Below, piece after piece: positions 1 to 6,636 of a stretch of DNA of 13,186 bases; the stretch's first letter is position 1, and each line of letters opens with the position of its first letter. Source of the DNA: an uncultured Bacteroidota bacterium (GTDB lineage Bacteria; Bacteroidota; Bacteroidia; Chitinophagales; Chitinophagaceae); NCBI GenBank assembly GCA_903825065.1, contig CAIJZG010000295.1, forward strand, positions 1-13,186, given 5' to 3'. The notes under the pieces were generated by a model. The model did no database searches, was not told the origin of the DNA, and saw only the letters and a program-made list of their open reading frames with translations. The translations under genes and the position numbers were made by a program.

Positions 1-789
1 AGCTAATTTAAAAACTGAAGCAGGGGGGTTTGCTTTATCTAAAATTCCTCCATGTACAATTACACCTAAAGCAGCCAAGAATAAAACAAAGCGCATTAAC
101 GCAGTTATTAAAATTCCAGTTACTGCACTTCTATTTACTTGTGGTAATGCCGCTTCTCCTTTAATTCCAGCATCTAATAACCGATGTCCTCCCGCGAAAC
201 ATATATAACCACCAACTGTTCCACCAACTAATGTTACAATTGCAGTTGTATTAATAGTTGTAGGAAAAAAACTATGTTGAATAGCATCTACCAGTGGAGG
301 ATGCGAACTGAACGCTACATAGATAGTTAGCATGATCATTAACACACCCAAAATTTTTGTGAATTGATCCATCATTTTTCCGGCTTCTTTCATCCAGAAA
401 ATAAATAGAGCAATTATGCAACTGATGATGGCACCATAAGCTGTGTCCACTCCAGCAAGTACATTTAACCCAAGACCACAGCCACCAATATTTCCAATAT
501 TAAATGCAAGACCACCTAATACAATTAATGCCGACAAAAAATATCCTATCCCAGGCAATAATTCATTGGCTAGATCCTGAGCACGTTTTTCGGTAACAGC
601 CAATACTCTCCAAATATTCATTTGTGCTCCGATATCCAGTAATATTGAAATAATAATTACAAAACCGAAACTCGATAATAGATTTTCTGTAAATACTGTA
701 GTCTGTGTTAAAAAACCTGGACCAATAGCAGAGGTTGCCATCAAAAATGCAGCACCCATGATAGCTGAGTTATTTATAATTTTTTTCAC
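1..789 (-). CDS. NRAMP-like membrane transporter linked to 5-oxoprolinase, partial (C-terminus outside window)
   Basis: Only the first 263 codons are inside the window; the gene continues past position 1. The translation is strongly hydrophobic, with successive membrane segments (about residues 8-30, 40-60, 82-110, 117-134, 145-162, 181-200, 222-246). Its N-terminal part (GAAFLMATSAIGPGFLTQTT, residues 12-31) resembles the NRAMP-like YcsG group, which sits beside the ycsF/kipIA (pxpABC) genes in Bacillus subtilis. The NRAMP TM1 motif DPGN is replaced by GPGF (23-26), and the TM6 MPH motif by a glycine-rich segment ending GGHRLLD (200-206), so Mn/Fe transport is doubtful. The start is GTG at 789-787, one base after the pxpA stop, and it keeps a Lys-Lys-rich cytoplasmic N-terminus; an in-frame ATG at 759-757 is the alternative but would cut into the first helix. 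Being the last seen gene of the operon, it probably imports 5-oxoproline or a related compound; that substrate is inference. Confidence 0.85.
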   Translation of the reverse strand, partial: MKKIINNSAIMGAAFLMATSAIGPGFLTQTTVFTENLLSSFGFVIIISILLDIGAQMNIWRVLAVTEKRAQDLANELLPGIGYFLSALIVLGGLAFNIGNIGGCGLGLNVLAGVDTAYGAIISCIIALFIFWMKEAGKMMDQFTKILGVLMIMLTIYVAFSSHPPLVDAIQHSFFPTTINTTAIVTLVGGTVGGYICFAGGHRLLDAGIKGEAALPQVNRSAVTGILITALMRFVLFLAALGVIVHGGILDKANPPASVFKLA

Positions 790-790
790 G

Positions 791-1534
791 CTAGATAGTT
801 TGAATAGTGATCTGATTTTCGATTAATGTTTTCTTGATTTGCTCTGCAAATAAAACAGCTTTTTCCCCATCTCCATGTAAACAGATTGTCTCGGCTTTTA
901 TCGCGATGGTATCACCATGAATAGTAGAAACTGTTTTCTTTAAAATCATTTGTAATACTTGAGATAAACAATCATCCGTGTTTTCAATTAAAGCCCCTTG
1001 CATTGATCTTGGAGTTAGGCTTCCATCAGATTGATAGCTTCGATCTGCAAAAACTTCAGAAGCATTCTTTAAATTCAATGCTGCTGCTTCAGTGATTAAA
1101 TGGCTTCCCGATAATCCATAAAGAATAATATTTGAATCCACTGATTTTATAGCAGCAACAATAGTTCTTGCCATACTAATATCGCGTGCTGCCATATTGT
1201 ATAAAGCTCCATGAGGTTTTATATGATGCATCTGTATTCCAAATGATTCTGTTATTTTTTTAAATTGATAAAGCTGTGCAGTGATTAAATCGAAAAGATG
1301 TGGAAGTGTAATAGGAATTTCTAATCTTCCGAAATTAGTTTTATCATTAAAACCAGGATGAGCTCCGATTGACACATTATTTTGTAAAGCCAATTCAATG
1401 GTTCTTTTCATAGTTTCTGAATCACCTGCATGATACCCACACGAAATGTTAGCGCTACTTATGAACGGCATCAACAATGCATCATTGTCAAGACCTTCCC
1501 CCATATCGCAGTTGAGGTCGATAATTTTATTCAT
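791..1534 (-). CDS. pxpA: 5-oxoprolinase subunit PxpA (LamB/YcsF family)
   Basis: PxpA is a subunit of the cytoplasmic ATP-dependent 5-oxoprolinase PxpABC, which opens 5-oxoproline to L-glutamate. The 247-residue product has the normal family length and all the family blocks: DLNCDMGEG (6-14), SANISCGYHAGD (27-38), IGAHPGFNDKTNFGR (56-70), HIKPHGALYN (104-113), the ADRSY...DGSLTPRS segment (163-177) and LHGDG (219-223). The longest open frame extends to 1627, but family alignment starts at MNKIIDLNCDMGEG, and an AGGAG sequence lies 10 bases upstream of the ATG at 1534. From this start the gene overlaps the end of pxpC by 8 bases, which suggests translational coupling. The downstream transporter gene starts one base after its stop. 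Confidence 0.95.
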   Translation of the reverse strand: MNKIIDLNCDMGEGLDNDALLMPFISSANISCGYHAGDSETMKRTIELALQNNVSIGAHPGFNDKTNFGRLEIPITLPHLFDLITAQLYQFKKITESFGIQMHHIKPHGALYNMAARDISMARTIVAAIKSVDSNIILYGLSGSHLITEAAALNLKNASEVFADRSYQSDGSLTPRSMQGALIENTDDCLSQVLQMILKKTVSTIHGDTIAIKAETICLHGDGEKAVLFAEQIKKTLIENQITIQTI

Positions 1535-2504
1535 TTTTAAAATACTCCTGTAATCGAAAGTTACAGGCATTTTGTAGTTGTTGCAAATTCTGTTGCTGTT
1601 GAATAAATAAAGTTTCAGCTTCTTCATGAGTAATTAACTCAAACCTAATAGTTTCGCCTGCAGATACTTGAGCCAGCTTAGGAAGTGAACTGGTTGCTAC
1701 CTGACCAATACGAGGATACCCTCCAGTAGTTTGATGATCGGCCATCAAAACAATCATTTGTGCATTTGGCAATAATTGAATAGTACCAAAGCTTACTGCA
1801 GTTGAAAGACATTCTTTTTTTATACTTAATAATAAAGCCTGACCCTCTAATCGATACCCCATACGGTTACTTTGGTTGCTTACTTTAAAATCATTTGTAA
1901 CCATACTGTTTTGGGAAATTTTTTCCAATAATGGATATTCAACTCCCGGCATAAAATTAATTCTGTTATTATCATAAAATTCTGACATGCTTGCGCGCCA
2001 AGGCAAATGTGTTAGTAGATCAATTTCTAGATCTTCTTTATTTTTAAAATACAGTACGTCATTCTTTACTAAATATCTTCCTTCTATTCCTCCTTTATGT
2101 ATTTGAAAAGAAGTACTGTTACTACCCAACCACTTATCAGTTTCAAAACCATCCTCAACAGATAAGTATACTTTCGATCCCATTTTTTTTTTGGTAAATC
2201 TTAATTCTGATAGAGCAGGAACTAGGATGGGTTGATTTATTAATACTTCTTTCCCATTAATTTCTGCTCCAAAATCTGCACCGGTTAAAGCAATCATCAT
2301 GGAAGTCTCAAATAAAATAGTTGCAGAAGGAAAATGCATTTCTAATACAGGTTCTTTCAAATGATTCCCAACTAATGTATTTGCAATTGTTGCAGCAATT
2401 CGATCCATTACCCCACCAGGTGGAATTCCCAATTGCTGGTATCCATAGCGACCCATATCTTGAATGCTATCTGCTATTCCTGCTTTGATGATACGCAATC
2501 CCAT
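1527..2504 (-). CDS. pxpC: 5-oxoprolinase subunit PxpC (KipA / AHS2 family)
   Basis: This is the AHS2/carboxyltransferase-like subunit of 5-oxoprolinase, formerly annotated as KipI antagonist or biotin-dependent carboxyltransferase. The length, 325 residues, is typical. Family blocks are clear: an N-terminal GIADSIQDMGRYGYQQLG followed by PPGGVMDR (about 9-35), SNRMGYRLEG (about 211-220), and the C-terminal DHQTTGGYPRIGQVATSSLP stretch (about 255-274) followed by AQVSAGETIRF. The ATG at 2504 overlaps the stop of pxpB in the form TAATG, and the 3' end overlaps pxpA by 8 bases, so the three subunits are probably made together. PxpC and PxpB are separate polypeptides here rather than fused. The extreme C-terminus is Gln-rich and variable. 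The functional call rests on family membership plus the complete pxpA-pxpB-pxpC context. Confidence 0.94.
   Translation of the reverse strand: MGLRIIKAGIADSIQDMGRYGYQQLGIPPGGVMDRIAATIANTLVGNHLKEPVLEMHFPSATILFETSMMIALTGADFGAEINGKEVLINQPILVPALSELRFTKKKMGSKVYLSVEDGFETDKWLGSNSTSFQIHKGGIEGRYLVKNDVLYFKNKEDLEIDLLTHLPWRASMSEFYDNNRINFMPGVEYPLLEKISQNSMVTNDFKVSNQSNRMGYRLEGQALLLSIKKECLSTAVSFGTIQLLPNAQMIVLMADHQTTGGYPRIGQVATSSLPKLAQVSAGETIRFELITHEEAETLFIQQQQNLQQLQNACNFRLQEYFKNE
1545..1549 (-). promoter_or_regulatory. Shine-Dalgarno sequence of pxpA
   Basis: AGGAG on the minus strand, 10 bases before the ATG at 1534 and inside the 3' end of pxpC. It decides the pxpA start in favour of 1534 over the longer open frame. 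It is one of the few recognisable Shine-Dalgarno sequences in this window, which fits an internal operon gene that needs re-initiation. Confidence 0.6.
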
Positions 2505-3229
2505 TAGTCCATTTTGTTTTTCAAGTGATGGAATTCTTCAAGACTTATCTTATGAAACCTAACTTGATCTCCAGGTTCTAATAATGTAGGGTTTTCTTTA
2601 TTAGCATCAAAAAGTACGAGCGGAGTCTGGCCAATAATTTGCCAGCCACCTGGGGAAATAAATGGATAGATTCCTGTTTGAGTTCCTGCAATTCCCACAC
2701 TTCCAGCAGGCACCTGCAAACGGGGGTTGGATTTTCTTGGACTTGCTATTCGATCATCTACAGTACCCATGTATGCAAATCCAGGCATAAAACCAATCAT
2801 ATAAACCCGATATGTTTGTTGAATATGAATTTCAATTATTTCTTCATGAGATAACTGATGCATTTTAGCCAATTCATCCAGATCAGGAGCAAGGCTTACA
2901 TCATAACATACGGGTATCTCTTTTGTACGATTCACTAATACTGTAATATCTCCTATTAATTGCGCCTCTATTTCGCGCAACTTCATTTCTAAAAATTGAT
3001 AAGCTGTAATTGTTCCAGCTAATTTTTTCACTTTTATAAGATCATAAATTAAACTAATGGAATGATAGGCAGGAATAATATCTAAGATAGCTTCAGGTTG
3101 CCATTTTTTCAGCAAAGTATATAGTTGAAAGATTTTTTTGTTCAACAATTCATTCATTTCGCCTCCATAATCTAGGGTAATACCCTGATCACCTATTGCA
3201 TATATCTGGTATGGAGTATTTTGAAGCAC
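2504..3229 (-). CDS. pxpB: 5-oxoprolinase subunit PxpB (KipI / AHS1 family)
   Basis: First gene of the operon, 241 residues. PxpB works with PxpC and PxpA to hydrolyse 5-oxoproline at the cost of ATP. The AHS1 signature is excellent: GFMPGFAYMG (146-155), PRKSNPR (164-170), VPAGSVGIAGTQTGIYP (173-189), SPGGW (192-196) and IGQTPLVLFD (199-208). The start is GTG at 3229-3227. Upstream in the same frame there is no ATG before a TAA at 3262-3260, and the next internal Met (residue 25) would remove conserved N-terminal sequence. An ATG two bases upstream (3231-3229) is in another frame and overlaps the GTG as ATGTG. Older names KipI and kinase inhibitor reflect the B. subtilis homologue; with all three subunits present, 5-oxoprolinase is the better call. 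Confidence 0.93.
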   Translation of the reverse strand: MLQNTPYQIYAIGDQGITLDYGGEMNELLNKKIFQLYTLLKKWQPEAILDIIPAYHSISLIYDLIKVKKLAGTITAYQFLEMKLREIEAQLIGDITVLVNRTKEIPVCYDVSLAPDLDELAKMHQLSHEEIIEIHIQQTYRVYMIGFMPGFAYMGTVDDRIASPRKSNPRLQVPAGSVGIAGTQTGIYPFISPGGWQIIGQTPLVLFDANKENPTLLEPGDQVRFHKISLEEFHHLKNKMD

Positions 3230-3312
3230 ATGACAAGGTAAAACAAAACTTGAATTATATTACCATCTCTTCACAGTATTGTAATCAGTAAATAAACATA
3301 AGTGAGCTTGCT

Positions 3313-3320
3313 TATCTTTG
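3313..3320 (+). promoter_or_regulatory. Candidate -7 promoter box of the ABC ATPase gene
   Basis: TATCTTTG matches the Bacteroidota -7 consensus TAnnTTTG exactly. It lies in the 95-base gap between divergent pxpB and the ABC gene and ends only 4 bases before the ATG at 3325. I see no convincing TTTG -33 box at the usual spacing. If this is the promoter, the mRNA is leaderless or nearly so. Confidence 0.5.
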
Positions 3321-3324
3321 AACA

Positions 3325-4302
3325 ATGGGGTTTTTAGAAATTTCAAATATTAGTAAGCTCACTGATGGAAAATCTGTGGTAGATGAAGTAAGTTTTTCAC
3401 AATCTACCAATCAAAAAATAGCTATTGCGGGAGAAACGGGTTCAGGAAAATCTACTTTACTTAAAATGATTGCTGGTTTAGTACAACCAGACCAAGGGAT
3501 GATTTATTTTAATGATAAACATGTACTTGGGCCGGATTTTAAATTGATTCCTGGGCACCCCGATATTGCTTATTTATCCCAACATTTTGAATTAAGAAAT
3601 TCTTACCGTGTTGAAGAGCTTTTAACTTATGCCAATAAGCTTACCGATGAAATGGCAAATGCAATTTTTGAAGTTTGTATGATTAGTCATTTAGTAAAAA
3701 GAAGAACTGATCAGTTATCTGGGGGTGAGAGACAAAGAATTGCTATAGCAAGATTGTTAATTGGCTCGCCAAAATTATTAATACTCGATGAGCCATATTC
3801 TAATCTTGATTTGATTCACAAAAATATTTTAAAGAATATCATTCGGGAGATAGGTGGAAGTTTACAAATAACTTGTTTAATGGTATCGCACGATCCTTCC
3901 GATATTTTATCTTGGGCAGATCAAATTATACTGATGAAATCAGGTAAGATTATTCAAATGGGCAACCCTGAAGAAGTATATCGATACCCAGCAAACTCCT
4001 ATGCAGCAGGATTATTAGGTAATTATTATACTTTGAACCCTCAACTTTCAGATGTATTTAGAAAGAAGGCTGGTTTTAATGAAACTGGAAACGGTCTATT
4101 TGTTAGACCTGAATATTTTAAAATAGTTTCTGAAACAGATGGAATAGAAGCTTATGTAAAAGACAAATTTTTTATGGCTGGGTTCTACGAATTAGAAATT
4201 GTAATTGCTAATACAACATTAACTATTAGAACTATGCAAAAACATCCTAAAAAGGGAGATACCTTATTTATCGCATTGGAAAATGAAGTCTTAGAAAATT
4301 AA
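3325..4302 (+). CDS. ABC transporter ATP-binding protein with TOBE-like C-terminal domain
   Basis: A 325-residue cytoplasmic ATPase that would power an importer. All nucleotide-binding motifs are intact: Walker A GETGSGKST (36-44), Q-loop Gln (about 86), signature LSGGE (131-135), Walker B LLILDE (151-156), D-loop SNLD (159-162) and switch His (189). After the ATPase core, residues about 225-325 form an extra domain including FVRPEYFKI, which resembles the TOBE-like regulatory/substrate domains of MalK/PotA/FbpC-type importer ATPases. No permease or binding protein lies next to it, so the substrate is unknown. The start is secure: an in-frame TGA lies at 3319-3321, directly upstream. It is divergent from the pxp operon and convergent with the PQQ dehydrogenase gene, with a 6-base gap. 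A link to 5-oxoproline uptake is possible but unsupported beyond the shared intergenic region. Confidence 0.88.
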   Translation: MGFLEISNISKLTDGKSVVDEVSFSQSTNQKIAIAGETGSGKSTLLKMIAGLVQPDQGMIYFNDKHVLGPDFKLIPGHPDIAYLSQHFELRNSYRVEELLTYANKLTDEMANAIFEVCMISHLVKRRTDQLSGGERQRIAIARLLIGSPKLLILDEPYSNLDLIHKNILKNIIREIGGSLQITCLMVSHDPSDILSWADQIILMKSGKIIQMGNPEEVYRYPANSYAAGLLGNYYTLNPQLSDVFRKKAGFNETGNGLFVRPEYFKIVSETDGIEAYVKDKFFMAGFYELEIVIANTTLTIRTMQKHPKKGDTLFIALENEVLEN

Positions 4303-4308
4303 TGTCCT

Positions 4309-6453
4309 TTATTTTTCTAACGCAAAAGCCACATAAGAATCTCCAGTCTTAGCTTTTAGTTTTCCGCCGCCGCAAGCTATCACTACATACTCTTTCCCAT
4401 TCTTTTCATAAACTGATGGAGTAGCAAAACCAGCTGCTGGCAAATCGAGTTCCAGTAATAGTTTCCCAGTTCTTTTATTAAAAGCTCGAAACTTAGCATC
4501 TTTTGTTGCAGCAATAAAAATTAATCCTCCTCCGGTAACAACTGGGCCGCCATAATTTTCTGTACCAGTATGAATTCCTTTTGCTTTAAACTCAGGATAG
4601 TCTCCCAGTGTGTCTATCCAAATCACTTCACCAGTATATAAATCAATAGCATTCAAAGTGCCCCATGGTGGGGCCACTGCAGGGTACCCTTCTTTAGTCA
4701 AAAATTTATTATAGCCAGTTGCTAAATAAGGCATTTTATACCAATCATCTGTAGGTCGAACAGGGGCCACAAATTTTTCTTTTTGCAAAGTCTCATTTTT
4801 TAAAATAATACTTGCAATTGCTTTTTTCTCAGTAATTGTTAATTGCGGTAAAGCAGGCATCATTCTTCTTCCACTACTTAATAGGGTAGTGAATTGTTCT
4901 TCATTGTATTTTTTATTGATATCAACTAATGGCGGATAATTTCCAGCGCCTTTTTGTTCTGGACCATGACAAGCCATGCAGGTTGTTTTATATAATCTTT
5001 CTCCTGCTTGCAGGTTGGTTTCAGCCAATATTGGCTTGTCTTTTAAGTCAACCATCGTTAATACCCAAGGCATTTCACTGGCATTAACGTATAATATGCC
5101 TGATGTTGGATCGAAAGCAGGACCACCCCATTCTGCACCTCCATCAAAGCCAGGTAAAATAATTGTTCCTTCTTTGGAGGGGGGATTAAACATATTGCCA
5201 GTTTTGTAAGTCGACAACCTTTTTTTAATATCCTGATAAGATGAATCAGGCACAAGATTATTTAAATCTTTTTCCATTAAAGATTGACGGGCAAAAGGTT
5301 TAAAGAAAGACGGGATTGGTTGTGTGGGTGAAGGTTTTTCGCCAGCTAGTTCACTAACACTTGGTACGCTGGTTTCTTTGATAGGATAAATTGATTTGCC
5401 GGTAACGCGATCGAAAAGAAAAATATATCCGCTCTTACTAACACTTACTAAAGCATCAATTTTTTTTCCATCTTTTGTGATATTTACCAATACTGGAGCA
5501 GTAGGTAAATCTCTATCCCAGATATCATGATGCACCGTTTGAAAATGCCAGATACGTTTACCTGTTGACGCATCTAATGCCAATACAGAATTTGCAAATA
5601 AATTATCGCCTGTTCTTTTACCTCCATAAAAATCGTAGGAGGCAGAACCAATAGGAGCAAAAACAATACCTCTTTCTTCATCCATACTAAAACCAGACCA
5701 TGCATTGGCGCCACCAATATGTTGATAGGCTTCTTTATTATCCCAACTCTCAAAACCTGCTTCTCCTGGATAAGGGATTGTATGAAAAATCCAACGCATC
5801 TTTCCGGTATGAACATCATAAGCACGAATATGCCCAGGTGCTGCAGCTGCTTCCTCCGCAACCCTTGTACCAACTATGATTAAGTCTTTATAAATAATAC
5901 CTGGAGTAGTTGATGCTACATAAAGATTACTAGCATCAACTCCTAGATCTTGGTGCAAATCAATCTTGCCATTGCTTCCGAATGAAATTATTGGTTTACC
6001 AGTTAATGCATCGATACAATATAAAGAACCGCTTGCTGAATAGAATATTCGCTGATCATTTTGTCCATTTTTATAAAATGCAAGTCCCCTGCATACATTC
6101 ATTGAAAAATAACCTCCTCCCTTTGCAGAAATTGAATTGGGTTCTGCAGGATTGAATACCCACCGTTCTTTTCCTGATTCAGCATCTAAAGCAAATAGTT
6201 TTAGTTTAGGAGAAACCCCATACAAAATACCGTCAATAATTAAGGGGTTCACTTGAATTTGTGTTTTCTCATCAGCATCCCCTGTATGGTATTCCCAAGC
6301 TTTTTTTAAGCTGCCTACATTATTAGTATCGATCTGAGCTAAACTGGTATAATGGTTATTTGATTTATTACCTCCATAATTAGACCATTCAACCGGAGAT
6401 TTACAAGCGGCAAGAGCGATGATAATGATAGAAATGGATAGATAATTTCTCAT
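4309..6453 (-). CDS. PQQ-dependent dehydrogenase lipoprotein with inserted cytochrome c domain
   Basis: A 714-residue exported quinohaemoprotein that would oxidise a sugar or alcohol and pass electrons to its own haem. The N-terminus is a lipoprotein signal, hydrophobic residues 5-16 with lipobox LAAC and Cys at 17. The PQQ beta-propeller follows, with segments typical of membrane glucose dehydrogenases: QVNPLIIDGILYG, RIFYSASGSLYCIDALTGKP, and HHDIWDRD at 308-315, the region that holds the proposed catalytic Asp in that family. A class I cytochrome c domain interrupts the propeller: CMACH haem site at 492-496, probable axial Met in the RRMMP segment (531 or 532). The propeller then resumes to the C-terminus (about 560-714), with GTENYGGPVVTGGGLIF. 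No Cys-Cys pair of the methanol/ethanol dehydrogenase type is seen. Substrate is unknown. No PQQ synthesis genes are nearby, so PQQ may be scavenged. Confidence 0.9.
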   Translation of the reverse strand: MRNYLSISIIIIALAACKSPVEWSNYGGNKSNNHYTSLAQIDTNNVGSLKKAWEYHTGDADEKTQIQVNPLIIDGILYGVSPKLKLFALDAESGKERWVFNPAEPNSISAKGGGYFSMNVCRGLAFYKNGQNDQRIFYSASGSLYCIDALTGKPIISFGSNGKIDLHQDLGVDASNLYVASTTPGIIYKDLIIVGTRVAEEAAAAPGHIRAYDVHTGKMRWIFHTIPYPGEAGFESWDNKEAYQHIGGANAWSGFSMDEERGIVFAPIGSASYDFYGGKRTGDNLFANSVLALDASTGKRIWHFQTVHHDIWDRDLPTAPVLVNITKDGKKIDALVSVSKSGYIFLFDRVTGKSIYPIKETSVPSVSELAGEKPSPTQPIPSFFKPFARQSLMEKDLNNLVPDSSYQDIKKRLSTYKTGNMFNPPSKEGTIILPGFDGGAEWGGPAFDPTSGILYVNASEMPWVLTMVDLKDKPILAETNLQAGERLYKTTCMACHGPEQKGAGNYPPLVDINKKYNEEQFTTLLSSGRRMMPALPQLTITEKKAIASIILKNETLQKEKFVAPVRPTDDWYKMPYLATGYNKFLTKEGYPAVAPPWGTLNAIDLYTGEVIWIDTLGDYPEFKAKGIHTGTENYGGPVVTGGGLIFIAATKDAKFRAFNKRTGKLLLELDLPAAGFATPSVYEKNGKEYVVIACGGGKLKAKTGDSYVAFALEK

Positions 6454-6636
6454 ATGGCACTTATGAATAATTGAGTATTAAATATACAGGTATCCTTTTT
6501 CTAATCAAACAGTATCAATTTAAATTCCCAAGCAACATATGAGTTATCTTTAGCATCTTTTACAAAATCTTGAAAAAAGAAAGTAAATGATTTATCTTAT
6601 TGCAAATTTTGAAAAGGGTTACCATATTTTCTAATT

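Noticed and set aside
1535..1627. N-terminal extension of the pxpA frame by 31 codons
   Set aside because: It lies inside pxpC, is not part of the conserved family, and the Shine-Dalgarno at 1545-1549 points to the ATG at 1534.
2639..2854. 71-codon plus-strand frame opposite pxpB
   Set aside because: Chance frame opposite a conserved gene, with no sensible protein features.
2504..3229. KipI-type sporulation kinase inhibitor role
   Set aside because: Family name only. With pxpA and pxpC in the same operon the 5-oxoprolinase role explains the gene, and this phylum lacks that sporulation pathway.
3293..3300. TATGTTTA on the minus strand as a pxpB promoter
   Set aside because: One mismatch to TAnnTTTG and no upstream element; too weak in AT-rich sequence to list as a feature.
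6545..6552. TATCTTTA, a near match to the -7 box, about 85 bases before the surface protein gene
   Set aside because: One mismatch in AT-rich sequence and no -33 partner. The 183-base gap 6454-6636 also has a weak TATTTTCT at 6625-6632; neither can be preferred. I see no small gene or RNA structure in this gap.
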